From the NCBI GenBank assembly GCA_017744365.1, contig JAGIBL010000006.1, positions 248,001 through 312,000 of the forward strand: a stretch of DNA of 64,000 nt. Reading direction: 5' to 3'. Each line of letters begins with the position of its first letter. Position 1 is the stretch's first letter. The DNA comes from Nocardioidaceae bacterium. GTDB taxonomy: Bacteria; Actinomycetota; Actinomycetes; Propionibacteriales; Nocardioidaceae. The notes under the pieces are model-generated. The model saw only the letters and a list, made by a program, of their open reading frames with translations, made no database searches and was not told the DNA's origin. Positions 54,983 through 64,000 of the stretch are shown one piece after another. The position numbers were made by a program, and so were the translations under genes.

Positions 54983-55633
54983 TTAGTGCGGCTCCCCGCC
55001 CGTCAGCGCGAGCCCGACCCCGAGGCCGATCATCGAGACGCCCCCGACGGTCCCCATCGCCTCCCCGCGCTTGGGCGAGCGGTTGAACCAGGTGCGCAGC
55101 TGGGCGGCGACGACGGCCCACAGGCTGTCCGAGGCCATCCCGATCACCACCGCGAGCAGGCCGAGCAGCAGCATCTGCAGCTGCAGGTGGCCGGCGTCGC
55201 GGTCGATGAACTGCGGCAGGACCGCGGCCATCATCATGTAGCCCTTCGGGTTGGTCGCCCCGACGACGTACCCCTGCCGGATCGCGCGGGCCCAGGTCAT
55301 CCGCTGCCCGTGCGGGAGGTCGGCTCCGTCCCCGGCGAGGAACTCCTTGCGCCGTCGTACGGCCTCGAAGCCCAGGTAGACCAGGTACGCCGCACCCGCC
55401 AGCTTGAGCACGGTGTAGACGACGATCGACTCCTGCACGACCACACCGAGGCCGAGCGCGACGAGCACCACGATGCTGAGCAGGCCGAGGGTGTTGCCGA
55501 CGACGGTGGCCAGCGCGACACCGCGCCCGTAGGCGAGGGCACGGCCGACGGTGAAGACGACGCTGGGACCCGGGATCACGATGATGATGAACGCCGCGAG
55601 CCCGAAGGTCAGCAGCTGGTCGAGCGAGATCAC
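54983..55633 (-). CDS. LysE-family amino acid exporter
   Basis: 216 residues from the GTG at 55633, overlapping the ABC-F stop by 4 bp. Six hydrophobic segments as expected for LysE/RhtB: FGLAAFIIIVIPGPSVVFTV with the family GPxxxx motif, VALATVVGNTLGLLSIVVLV, VLKLAGAAYLVYLGFEAVR, then GATNPKGYMMMAAVLPQF and MLLLGLLAVVIGMASDSLWA. It exports an amino acid or similar metabolite. Translational coupling to an ABC-F gene is an unusual pairing. Confidence 0.88.
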   Translation of the reverse strand: MISLDQLLTFGLAAFIIIVIPGPSVVFTVGRALAYGRGVALATVVGNTLGLLSIVVLVALGLGVVVQESIVVYTVLKLAGAAYLVYLGFEAVRRRKEFLAGDGADLPHGQRMTWARAIRQGYVVGATNPKGYMMMAAVLPQFIDRDAGHLQLQMLLLGLLAVVIGMASDSLWAVVAAQLRTWFNRSPKRGEAMGTVGGVSMIGLGVGLALTGGEPH

Positions 55634-57390
55634 TCCAGCACGGTAGCGGCTTCGAGCCACTCCTGTTCCAGCATTTCCTTCTCGGCGGCGAGCACGGTCA
55701 GCTCCTCGCTGACCTTGCCGAGCTCCGCGTAGTCGGTGGCCGCGGCGGCCATCCGCTCGTTGAGCTCGGCCTCCCGTACGGCGAGGCGTTCGAGCTGCTT
55801 CTCCACCCGGGCGATCGTCTTGCGAGCGGCGCGCTCCTCGGCGCCGCCGACACGAGGCTTCTCCGGCGCGGGCGGCGCCGGGATGGGAGCTGCGGCCAGT
55901 GCCGTACGACGTCTTTCAAGATATTCATCCACCCCGCCCGGAAGCATCCCGATGCTCCCGTCGCCGAGCAGCGCCCAGGTCGAGTCGGTGACGCGCTCCA
56001 GGAAGTACCGGTCGTGGGAGACCACCACCAGCGTCCCCGGCCAGCCGTCCAGGAAGTCCTCCAGCACGGTCAGCGTCTCGATGTCGAGGTCGTTGGTCGG
56101 CTCGTCGAGGAGCAGCACGTTGGGCTCCGAGAGCAGCAGCTTGAGCAGCTGGAACCTCCGCCGCTCGCCACCGGAGAGGTCGCCGAGCCGCGCGGTGAGC
56201 CGGTCACCGGTGAACCCGAACCGCTCCAGCATCGCGGTCGCGGAGACGTCCTGACCGCCGGCGTTGCGGGTCACCCGGCGGATGTCCTCGATGGTCCCGA
56301 GCACCCGCGCCTCGGGGTCCTCCGGGGTCACGTCCTGGGTGAGGTGGGCGAGCGCGACGGTCCGGCCCTGCTTGACCTTGCCGACCGTCGGCTTCAGCGA
56401 GCCGGAGACCAGGTTGAGCACCGAGGTCTTGCCGGCACCGTTGACCCCGACGACGCCGACACGGTCGCCCGGGCCGAGCCGCCAGGTGGCGTGCCGCAGC
56501 AGGGTCCGGTCGCCGCGGACGAGGTCCACGTCCTCGAGGTCGACGACGTCCTTGCCGAGCCGCTGGGTGGCGAACCGCTCCAGCGCGATCCGGTCCCGCG
56601 GCGGTGGCTCGTCCTCGATGAGCGCGTTGGCGGCGTCGATGCGGAACTTCGGCTTCGAGGTCCGGGCAGGGGCACCGCGACGCAGCCAGGCCAGCTCCTT
56701 GCGCATCAGGTTCTGCCGCCGCGACTCGGTCGCCGCTGCCTGGCGCTGACGCTCGGCCTTGGCCAGCACGAAGGCCGCGTAGCCGCCGTCGTAGGAGTCG
56801 ACGACCCCGTCGTGGACCTCCCAGGTGGTCTGGCAGACGGCGTCGAGGAACCAGCGGTCGTGGGTGACGACCACCAGCGCCGACGTACGCCGGGCCAGGT
56901 GATCGGCCAGCCAGGCGACCGCTTCGACATCGAGGTGGTTGGTCGGCTCGTCGAGGATCAGCAGGTCGTGGTCCTCGAGCAGCAGCCGGGCCAGCGAGCA
57001 GCGCCGCCTCTCGCCGCCGGAGAGGCCGTGCACGGCGCGGTCCAGCGCGACACCGGCGAGCAGCACCTCGACCACCTCGCGAGTGCGGGGGTCCGCGGCC
57101 CACTCGTGGTCCGCCTTGCCGGCCAGCACCACCTCGCGGACGGTGTGACTGTCGTCGAGCAGGTCGCGCTGGTCGAGGTAGCCCAGGTGCAGCCCGCGGG
57201 CCCGGGATATCCGGCCCTGCTCGGGCTCGAGCCGGCCGGCCAGCAGGTTGAGCAGGGTGGTCTTGCCGTCGCCGTTGCGGCCGACGATGCCGATCCGCTC
57301 GCCCTCGCCGACACCGAGGCTGACGTCGTCCAGCAGCACCCGGACGCCGAAGGAGTGCGAGACCTTCTCCAGGTTCACGAGGTTAGGCAT
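55630..57390 (-). CDS. ABC-F family ribosome-associated ATPase (Uup/EttA-like)
   Basis: 586 residues from the ATG at 57390, overlapping the ispE end by 8 bp. Two ABC ATPase halves without membrane segments. Half 1: Walker A GRNGDGKTT, signature LSGGERRRCSLA, LLILDEPTNHLD. Half 2: GVNGAGKTS, LSGGERRRFQLL, LLLDEPTNDLD. They are joined by a basic linker (about 230-300). The C-terminal coiled coil rich in Glu/Arg (KTIARVEKQLERLAVREAEL) is Uup-like. ABC-F proteins act on the ribosome or on DNA branch structures. It lies downstream of rpf-rsmA-ispE as in other actinobacteria. Confidence 0.92.
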   Translation of the reverse strand: MPNLVNLEKVSHSFGVRVLLDDVSLGVGEGERIGIVGRNGDGKTTLLNLLAGRLEPEQGRISRARGLHLGYLDQRDLLDDSHTVREVVLAGKADHEWAADPRTREVVEVLLAGVALDRAVHGLSGGERRRCSLARLLLEDHDLLILDEPTNHLDVEAVAWLADHLARRTSALVVVTHDRWFLDAVCQTTWEVHDGVVDSYDGGYAAFVLAKAERQRQAAATESRRQNLMRKELAWLRRGAPARTSKPKFRIDAANALIEDEPPPRDRIALERFATQRLGKDVVDLEDVDLVRGDRTLLRHATWRLGPGDRVGVVGVNGAGKTSVLNLVSGSLKPTVGKVKQGRTVALAHLTQDVTPEDPEARVLGTIEDIRRVTRNAGGQDVSATAMLERFGFTGDRLTARLGDLSGGERRRFQLLKLLLSEPNVLLLDEPTNDLDIETLTVLEDFLDGWPGTLVVVSHDRYFLERVTDSTWALLGDGSIGMLPGGVDEYLERRRTALAAAPIPAPPAPEKPRVGGAEERAARKTIARVEKQLERLAVREAELNERMAAAATDYAELGKVSEELTVLAAEKEMLEQEWLEAATVLE

Positions 57391-58279
57391 ACGAGACCTC
57401 ATGCGCCCCGGCGACCGGGCCGTGCGCGACCCAGGCCTGGTAGCCGTCGTCGAGCAGTCGCTCGCGCAGCCGCAGCGCCAGCTCGTGCGTCCCGCTCAGG
57501 CCCAGGAGGGTCGGACCCGAGCCGGAGAGCAGCACTCTCATCACGCCGGTCTCCTCGAGCAGCGTCCGGGTGGTACGCAGGTCCGGGCGCAGCGCCAGGG
57601 CCGCGGGCTCCAGGTCGTTGCGGAGCGCGTCGGCGAGGGTGATCAGGTCGCCGTGCTCCAGCGCCGCGAGCACCTCGGCCGGGTCGAGCGAGTCCGGCTG
57701 CGGCAGGTCGTCGAAGGCCCGGTACACCGCCGGCGTGGAGAGCCCCTCCGCATTCGGGACCACCAGCCACCACCAGCTGCCGGCGTCGGTCACCGCGTCC
57801 ACGATCTCGCCCCGGCCGGTCCCGCGCGCGGTGCCGCCGACCAGCGCGAACGGGACGTCGCTGCCGAGCCGGGCGGCCAGCGCGAGCAGGTCCTCGTCCG
57901 TCGTACGGAGGTCCCAGAGGCGGTCGAGGGCGACCAGAGTCGCGGCCGCGTCCGCTGACCCGCCGGCCATCCCGCCCGCAACCGGGATCGCCTTGGCCAC
58001 CTCGATCCGCGCGCACCGGTCGATGCCGTGGTGGGCGGTGAGCAGCAGGCCGGCGTGCACGACGATGTTGTGCTCGTCGCGCGGGACCTCGGAGACGTCG
58101 ACGCCGCCGATCGCCTCGACGTGCACGCTCCAGGCGTCGGCCTCGGTCACGGTGACGTCGTCGTACAGGCTGATCGCCTGGTAGATGGTGTCGAGCGGGT
58201 GGAAGCCGTCGTCGCGGACCGGTCCGACGCCGAGGAACAGGTTGATCTTGGCCGGCGCCCGCACCGTCACGCTGTCCAT
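57383..58279 (-). CDS. ispE: 4-diphosphocytidyl-2-C-methyl-D-erythritol kinase
   Basis: 298 residues. GHMP kinase of the MEP isoprenoid pathway: N-terminal [23 protein letters not shown] loop [20 protein letters not shown] (about 95-115) and the C-terminal [12 protein letters not shown]. Phosphorylates CDP-methylerythritol at the 2-hydroxyl. It overlaps rsmA by 13 bp and the ABC-F gene by 8 bp on the same strand, so it lies in a tight tatD-rpf-rsmA-ispE-abcF group. Confidence 0.96.
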   Translation of the reverse strand: MDSVTVRAPAKINLFLGVGPVRDDGFHPLDTIYQAISLYDDVTVTEADAWSVHVEAIGGVDVSEVPRDEHNIVVHAGLLLTAHHGIDRCARIEVAKAIPVAGGMAGGSADAAATLVALDRLWDLRTTDEDLLALAARLGSDVPFALVGGTARGTGRGEIVDAVTDAGSWWWLVVPNAEGLSTPAVYRAFDDLPQPDSLDPAEVLAALEHGDLITLADALRNDLEPAALALRPDLRTTRTLLEETGVMRVLLSGSGPTLLGLSGTHELALRLRERLLDDGYQAWVAHGPVAGAHEVSYA

Positions 58280-59136
58280 GTGACCCCCTCGGCGATGCGA
58301 GCGAAGGCGTGCACGTCGAGCTGCTCGCCCCGGGTCATCGGGTCGATCCCGGCCTTCCGCAGGGCCTCCTCGGCCGCGTCCGCCGAGCCGGCCAGGTTGC
58401 GCAGCGCGGGCCGCAAGGCCTTGCGGCGCTGGGCGAACGCGGCGTCGATGACCGCGAACACCTGCTCACGGCTCGCGGTCGTGACCGGGGGCTCGCGACG
58501 GGTCCAGGCGACCAGGCCGGAGTCGACGTTGGGGGCGGGCCAGAAGACGTTGCGGCCGATCGCGCCGGCCCGTCGTACGTCGGCGTACCAGGCCGCCTTC
58601 ACCGACGGGACGCCGTACGTCTTCGACCCGGGCGGAGCGGCGAGCCGGTCGGCCACCTCGGACTGCACCATCACCAGGCCACGCTCGAGGCTGGGCAGCA
58701 GGGCGAGCAGGTGCAGCAGCACCGGGACCGAGACGTTGTACGGCAGGTTGGCCACCAGCGCGGTCGGCGCCGGGCCGGGGACCTGCTGGATCCGCAGCGC
58801 ATCCTCGTGGACCACCTCGAACGCGCCGGCCTGCGCGGGCGCGTACGTCGCGATGGTGGCCGGCAGCTCCGCGGCCAGCAACGGGTCGACCTCGATGGCG
58901 ACGACCCGGCGGGCGACAGCGAGTAGGGCCAGGGTCAGCGAGCCGAGCCCGGGCCCGACCTCGACGACGACGTCCTCGGCGGTGATCTTGGACTCCGTCA
59001 CGATCCGGCGAACCGTGTTCGGGTCGATGACGAAGTTCTGCCCGCGCTGCTTGGTGGGCCGCAGGTCGAGCTTCGCGGCCAGCGTGCGGACCTCGGCGGG
59101 ACCGAGCATGCGCGGGGGGTCGGCCTGCTCAGTCAC
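58267..59136 (-). CDS. rsmA: 16S rRNA (adenine-N6,N6) dimethyltransferase RsmA/KsgA
   Basis: 289 residues. Dimethylates two adjacent adenines in helix 45 of 16S rRNA. Motifs: [20 protein letters not shown], motif [17 protein letters not shown] (about 62), [11 protein letters not shown], motif [16 protein letters not shown] and a C-terminal helical domain with [16 protein letters not shown]. Immediate downstream overlap with ispE. The 124-bp gap upstream contains 31-bp repeats. Confidence 0.96.
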   Translation of the reverse strand: MTEQADPPRMLGPAEVRTLAAKLDLRPTKQRGQNFVIDPNTVRRIVTESKITAEDVVVEVGPGLGSLTLALLAVARRVVAIEVDPLLAAELPATIATYAPAQAGAFEVVHEDALRIQQVPGPAPTALVANLPYNVSVPVLLHLLALLPSLERGLVMVQSEVADRLAAPPGSKTYGVPSVKAAWYADVRRAGAIGRNVFWPAPNVDSGLVAWTRREPPVTTASREQVFAVIDAAFAQRRKALRPALRNLAGSADAAEEALRKAGIDPMTRGEQLDVHAFARIAEGVTWTA

Positions 59137-59161
59137 CCGCCAACCCTAGAGCCCACCCCGA

Positions 59162-59257
59162 CCCGGCGCGAAAGTGCACGTAATTGCGCCGGGTCAGCGT
59201 TCACACGTGCACCTTTGCGCCGGGTCAGCGTTCACACGTGCACCTTTGCGCCGGGTC
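59162..59257. repeat. 31-bp tandem repeats with an inverted copy between rpf and rsmA
   Basis: The unit begins GCGCCGGGTCAGCG and ends GTGCACCTTT. Full copies start at 59186 and 59217, and a partial copy starts at 59248, exactly 31 bp apart. An inverted copy CCCGGCGCGAAAGTGCACGT at 59163-59182 matches at 18 of 20 positions, so a fold-back is possible, as in the 32-bp array at 12010-12202. The sequence is different but the architecture is alike. It lies between two co-directional genes. Confidence 0.8.
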
Positions 59258-59260
59258 GCG

Positions 59261-60535
<1,275 letters not shown>

Positions 60536-60584
60536 ACCCGCCACGCGGGGAGGGTGGGTCAACTCACGCTGATACGTCCGCTTT

Positions 60585-60600
60585 TGTGACCTCGGTCACG
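60585..60600. promoter_or_regulatory. Crp/GlxR-like site TGTGACCTCGGTCACG upstream of rpf
   Basis: Matches the TGTGA-N6-TCACA consensus at all but the last base. It lies about 215 bp upstream of the rpf GTG and 49 bp past the tatD stop. Crp-family proteins are known to regulate rpf genes in mycobacteria and corynebacteria, so the site is plausible but unproven. Confidence 0.5.
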
Positions 60601-60648
60601 GAACCATCTGCAAGCAGGCAGCTAACCCCACCTGCCCCACCGGCCACC

Positions 60649-61518
60649 TCAGCCCCAGGTGCCCCCGAAGGCGCGCTCGGTGTTCGCCTCGATGGCGCGG
60701 CACAGCCCGGCCAGGTCCTCGCCCCGGGTCTCGGCCATCGAGCGCACCGTCAGCGGCACCAGGTAGGAGGCGTTCGGGCGGCCCCGGTACGGCGCCGGGG
60801 TCAGGAACGGCGCGTCGGTCTCCACCAGCACCCGGTCCTGCGGCGCGACCTGCAGCGCCGCCCGGAGCCGGTCGGCGTTCTTGAAGGTCACCGTGCCCGC
60901 GAAGGAGAGGTACGCACCCCGCTCCAGGCAGGCTGCCGCGAACGTCGAGTCGCCGGAGAAGCAGTGCATCACCCAGCGCGGCGGCGCGCCGACCTCGTCG
61001 ACCACGCGCAGCACGTCCTCGTGCGCGTCGCGGTCGTGGATCACCAGGGTCCGGTCCAGCTCGTGGGCGAGCTCGATGTGCCGGCGGAACGAGCGCACCT
61101 GCGCCTCCCGGCCGTCCTCGCCGGTGCGGAAGTGGTCGAGTCCGGTCTCCCCCACCGCACGCACCCGCGGGTGCTCGGCCAGCGCGGCGATCTCGGCCAG
61201 CGCCTCGTCGAGCCGGCCCTCGGCCTCCAGGCGCGGCGCCTCGTTCGGGTGCAGGGCGACCCCGGCCACGATGGCGTCGTGCTCGGCCGCGACCTCGACG
61301 GCCCAGCGCGCACCGGGCAGGTCGCAGCCGATCTGCACGATCCGCGGCACCCCGACGGCGGCCGCGCGCTCCAGGGCCTCGGCGACGGGCATCGGGTCGG
61401 CGGGCTCGTCGTCGCCGTTCCACGGCGCGATGTCCAGGTGGCAGTGGTTGTCGACGACCGGGTGCGGCAGCGGCTCGGGAGCCTCGGGCCGGTCACCCTC
61501 GCGGCGTGCGGATCTCAT
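60649..61518 (-). CDS. tatD: TatD-family metal-dependent deoxyribonuclease
   Basis: 289 residues from the ATG at 61518, overlapping the rsmI stop by 4 bp (ATGA). TIM-barrel hydrolase motifs: VVDNHCHLD (two His), VALHPNEAP, AVGETGLDHFRTG (Glu), VIHDRDAHEDVL, VMHCFSGD and VETDAPFLTP (Asp). Acts as a 3'-5' exonuclease/DNase in repair or DNA turnover. The rsmI-tatD-rpf order on the minus strand resembles that of mycobacteria. Confidence 0.94.
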   Translation of the reverse strand: MRSARREGDRPEAPEPLPHPVVDNHCHLDIAPWNGDDEPADPMPVAEALERAAAVGVPRIVQIGCDLPGARWAVEVAAEHDAIVAGVALHPNEAPRLEAEGRLDEALAEIAALAEHPRVRAVGETGLDHFRTGEDGREAQVRSFRRHIELAHELDRTLVIHDRDAHEDVLRVVDEVGAPPRWVMHCFSGDSTFAAACLERGAYLSFAGTVTFKNADRLRAALQVAPQDRVLVETDAPFLTPAPYRGRPNASYLVPLTVRSMAETRGEDLAGLCRAIEANTERAFGGTWG

Positions 61519-62369
61519 GAGCCTCCTCGATCGACGTGCACCAGGTCGTAGACCTCGCGCTTGGGCACACCGGCCCGCTTGGCCACCGCGGCGATCGCCT
61601 CCTTGCGGGAGAGCCCGCTCTCCTCGGCGTCGGCGACCTGCGCGACCAGCGACGCCGGGTCGGTGTCGGCCACGAGCACCGCGCCCTCGACGACGAGGGT
61701 CACCTCGCCGCGCACGCCCTCGGCCGCCCAGTCGGCGAGCTCGGCGAGGGTGCCGCGGCGTACCTCCTCGTGGGTCTTGGTGAGCTCCCGGCACACCGCT
61801 GCCCGTCGTACGGGACCGAAGGCCTCGGCCAGTGCCCGCAGCGCCACCTCGGTGCGGTGCGGCGCCTCGAAGAAGACCAGCGTGCGCTGCTCGGCGACCA
61901 GCCCGGCGAGCCGCCGCGCCCGCTCACCGGGCTTGCGGGGCAGGAAGCCCTCGAAGCAGAACCGGTCCACCGGCAGGCCGCTGACCGCGAGCGCGGTGAG
62001 CACGGCCGAGGGGCCCGGGACCGCGGTCACGTGCACGCCGGCCTCGACCGCGGCGGCCACCAGCCGGTACCCGGGATCGGAGACGCTCGGCATCCCGGCG
62101 TCGGTGACGAGCACGACCCGGTCGCCGGCCAGCAGCGCGTCCAGCAGCTGGGGGGTGCGGGCCTGTTCGTTGCCCTCGAAGTAGGAGACGACCCGGCCGG
62201 CCGGCTCGATGCCGAGGTCGGTGGCGAGGCGCTTGAGCCGGCGGGTGTCCTCGGCGGCGATGACGTCGGCGCCGGCCAGCTCCTCGGCCAGCCGCGGCGG
62301 CGCGTCGGCCACCCTGCCGATCGGCGTCCCGGCGAGCACCAGGACGCCCGGAGAATCGGCAGCACTCAT
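61515..62369 (-). CDS. rsmI: 16S rRNA (cytidine-2'-O) methyltransferase
   Basis: 284 residues from the ATG at 62369 (MSAADSPGV); an ATG 12 bp upstream is possible. Tetrapyrrole-methylase fold: VLVLAGTPIGRVADAPPRLA, ADVIAAEDTRRLKRL, VTDAGMPSVSDPGY and FFEAPHRTEVALRAL. Methylates C1402 of 16S rRNA at the ribose. It is divergent from pmt with only about 50 bp between the starts, the conserved actinobacterial arrangement. Confidence 0.95.
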   Translation of the reverse strand: MSAADSPGVLVLAGTPIGRVADAPPRLAEELAGADVIAAEDTRRLKRLATDLGIEPAGRVVSYFEGNEQARTPQLLDALLAGDRVVLVTDAGMPSVSDPGYRLVAAAVEAGVHVTAVPGPSAVLTALAVSGLPVDRFCFEGFLPRKPGERARRLAGLVAEQRTLVFFEAPHRTEVALRALAEAFGPVRRAAVCRELTKTHEEVRRGTLAELADWAAEGVRGEVTLVVEGAVLVADTDPASLVAQVADAEESGLSRKEAIAAVAKRAGVPKREVYDLVHVDRGGS

Positions 62370-62419
62370 GGCGCCGATCATGACAGGCCGGCCAGGCCTC
62401 TCCTCGTAGGGTGGCCGTC

Positions 62420-64000
62420 GTGACCGCGCCCGCCCCGCCCTCGGCCCTGACGCGCGTCGTGACGCTGTCGCGGACCGCGACCGGGCGGGTGGTGCCGACC
62501 GCGGTGGCCCGGGCCCGGCAGCGCGTGCGCGACGACGACCCGGTGCTGTCGTGGGCGGCGAGCATCGGGATCGCCCTGCTGGCGGCCTTCCTGCGGCTGT
62601 GGAACCTCGGCTTCCCGAAGTCGTTCCTCTTCGACGAGACCTACTACGCCAAGGACGCCTGGTCGCTGGTGCACCACGGGTACGTGACCGGGTACGTCGA
62701 CGACGCCAACACCCAGATCCTGGCCGGGAACACCAGCGGGCTGTTCACCAAGGACCCGAGCATGGTGGTCCATCCCGAGGTCGGGAAGTGGATCATCGGC
62801 CTGACCGAGCAGGTCGCCGGGATGACCCCGTTCGGCTGGCGGCTGGCGCCGGCGATCGTCGGCTCGCTGATGGTGCTGGTGATGATCCGGCTGGCCCGCC
62901 GGGTCACCGGCTCGACGCTGCTCGGCCTGGTGGCCGGGGTGCTGATGTGCTTCGACGGGCTCCAGTTCGTGCTCTCCCGGCTGGCGCTCCTGGACATCTT
63001 CGTGGCGTTCTTCGTGCTCTGCGCGGTCAGCTGCCTGGTGGCCGACCGGGACTGGTTCCGGGCCCGGCTCGCCGCGGCCGGGGACCGCTTCGACGGCTGG
63101 GGGCCGCGGGTCTGGTGGCGGCCGTGGCTGCTCGCCTCGGGGATCCTGTGGGGACTCGCGCTCGGCACCAAGTGGGCGGCGATCTTCCCGATGGCCGCGT
63201 TCGGGCTGCTGTTCTGGGCGTGGAGCTCGGGCGCACGCCGGTCATTCGGCGTGCGCTGGGCGTGGCTGCGGTCGGCGCTGCTCGACGCCATCCCGGCCTT
63301 CGGGTACGTCGTGCTGGTGCCGCTCGTGGTCTACCTGCTCACCTGGTCGGGCTGGCTGCTGCACGCCGGCGTCTACGAGCAGCACCTCGCGCACAACCAG
63401 TACGGGCCGTACTGGGGCAGCTACACCGAGCACGACGCGCACGGGTTCCTCCCCGAGCTGTTCCAGTCGCTGCGCTCGCTCGTGCACTACCACCACGACG
63501 TGCTCCAGTTCCACGAGAGCGGGCTCAACGACTCCACGCACCCCTACCAGTCGAACCCACTGGGCTGGCTGATCCTCAACCGCCCGGTCGGGGTCGACGC
63601 GCAGAACGACATCGCGGTCGGCGCGCAGGGCTGCGACGCGACCGGCGGGGAGACCTGCTTGCGCCAGGTGCTGCTGCTCGGGACCCCGGTGCTGTGGTGG
63701 TTCGGCACCCTCGCGCTGATCTGGTCGGCCGTGGCCTGGGTGGGCCGGCGGGACTGGCGGTACGGCGTCGTCGTGGTCGGCGTGCTGGTCACCTGGCTGC
63801 CGTGGCTGCGCTTCGACGACCGCCCGATCTTCAGCTACTACGCGATCGTGACCGAGCCGTTCCTGATCCTCGGGGCGGTGCTGCTGCTCGGCGAGATGCT
63901 CGGCCGCGCCGGCCCGGGCACGCTACGCCGCCAGGTGGGCGCGGTGGCCGCGGGCACGGTCGTGGTCGCGGTGATGCTGAACTTCGCCTACTTCTGGCCC
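62420..64000 (+). CDS. pmt: Dolichyl-phosphate-mannose-type protein O-mannosyltransferase, 3' end cut by window edge
   Basis: 527 codons from the GTG at 62420, open to the right edge and ending in frame at LNFAYFWP. Integral membrane GT39 enzyme that transfers mannose from polyprenyl-phosphate-mannose to secreted proteins. The catalytic acidic motif is LFDETYYAKDAW (about residue 74) in the first extracytoplasmic loop after a helix (ASIGIALLAAFLRLWNLGF). Several hydrophobic helices follow, with the PMT_4TMC-like region near FGTLALIWSAVAWVG. Gene context with divergent rsmI matches Rv1002c/Rv1003 in M. tuberculosis. The remaining C-terminus is not visible. Confidence 0.92.
   Translation, partial: MTAPAPPSALTRVVTLSRTATGRVVPTAVARARQRVRDDDPVLSWAASIGIALLAAFLRLWNLGFPKSFLFDETYYAKDAWSLVHHGYVTGYVDDANTQILAGNTSGLFTKDPSMVVHPEVGKWIIGLTEQVAGMTPFGWRLAPAIVGSLMVLVMIRLARRVTGSTLLGLVAGVLMCFDGLQFVLSRLALLDIFVAFFVLCAVSCLVADRDWFRARLAAAGDRFDGWGPRVWWRPWLLASGILWGLALGTKWAAIFPMAAFGLLFWAWSSGARRSFGVRWAWLRSALLDAIPAFGYVVLVPLVVYLLTWSGWLLHAGVYEQHLAHNQYGPYWGSYTEHDAHGFLPELFQSLRSLVHYHHDVLQFHESGLNDSTHPYQSNPLGWLILNRPVGVDAQNDIAVGAQGCDATGGETCLRQVLLLGTPVLWWFGTLALIWSAVAWVGRRDWRYGVVVVGVLVTWLPWLRFDDRPIFSYYAIVTEPFLILGAVLLLGEMLGRAGPGTLRRQVGAVAAGTVVVAVMLNFAYFWP

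Overview
The window is high-GC DNA, roughly 70% G+C, with heavy GTG start usage. It looks like the chromosome of a Gram-positive actinobacterium. Supporting markers are an RpfB-type resuscitation-promoting factor beside rsmA and ispE, a Pmt-type protein mannosyltransferase divergent from rsmI, the glmU-prs-rplY-pth block, a SARP/BTAD regulator and mycothiol-type DinB-fold proteins. Nocardioidaceae (Nocardioides-like) is my best guess, by inference only.

Layout. 1-9.4 kb: a succinic-semialdehyde dehydrogenase cut by the left edge, a secreted protein, a small membrane protein, a stand-alone LigD-type polymerase, a cupin protein, a large SARP-like regulator, and a cysQ-phosphotransferase-methyltransferase run. 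9.4-14.8 kb: core genes pth, rplY, prs and glmU, interrupted by a MarR/DinB-fold pair with a clear operator and by an unusual fold-back repeat array. 14.8-21.7 kb: a LuxR-type TPR regulator, a secreted TolB-like repeat protein, an unrecognised protein and a MASE1-PAS histidine kinase. 21.66-22.1 kb: a tRNA-Gln(UUG) gene whose 3' and 5' ends are each repeated in tandem outside the gene.

22.1-48.7 kb is a large accessory catabolic island. It holds a dipeptide-type ABC transporter (with a permease-ATPase fusion), many hydrolases (DUF885, amidase, S9, S12, M17 and two M20), a PucR regulator, an aminotransferase and a diaminopropionate ammonia-lyase-like enzyme. Two biochemical modules stand out. 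(a) Methylaspartate ammonia-lyase, a CaiB-type CoA-transferase, a mesaconyl-CoA hydratase-like MaoC protein and a CitE-type lyase could take 3-methylaspartate to mesaconate, mesaconyl-CoA and a C2 plus a C3 product. (b) An N-succinylamino-acid-racemase-like enolase, a GNAT acyltransferase of the COG3375 type and an M20 deacylase match the published N-succinyl route that turns D-amino acids into L-amino acids. Together these suggest uptake and breakdown of unusual or D-residue-containing peptides. A 16-bp palindrome (TTGT-N8-ACAA) recurs in several island promoters and may be the PucR operator.

48.7-55.6 kb: a thioesterase, a fatty-acid desaturase, a DinB-fold protein, a TetR regulator, an alpha/beta hydrolase, the tam/tamR pair with a duplicated operator, a TlpA-like lipoprotein, a small secreted Cys protein and a LysE exporter. 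55.6-64 kb: core genes ABC-F, ispE, rsmA, rpf, tatD and rsmI on the minus strand, and pmt on the plus strand (cut by the right edge). In mycobacteria the rpf-ksgA-ispE and pth-rplY-prs-glmU groups lie close together. Here about 40 kb, including the island, separates them.
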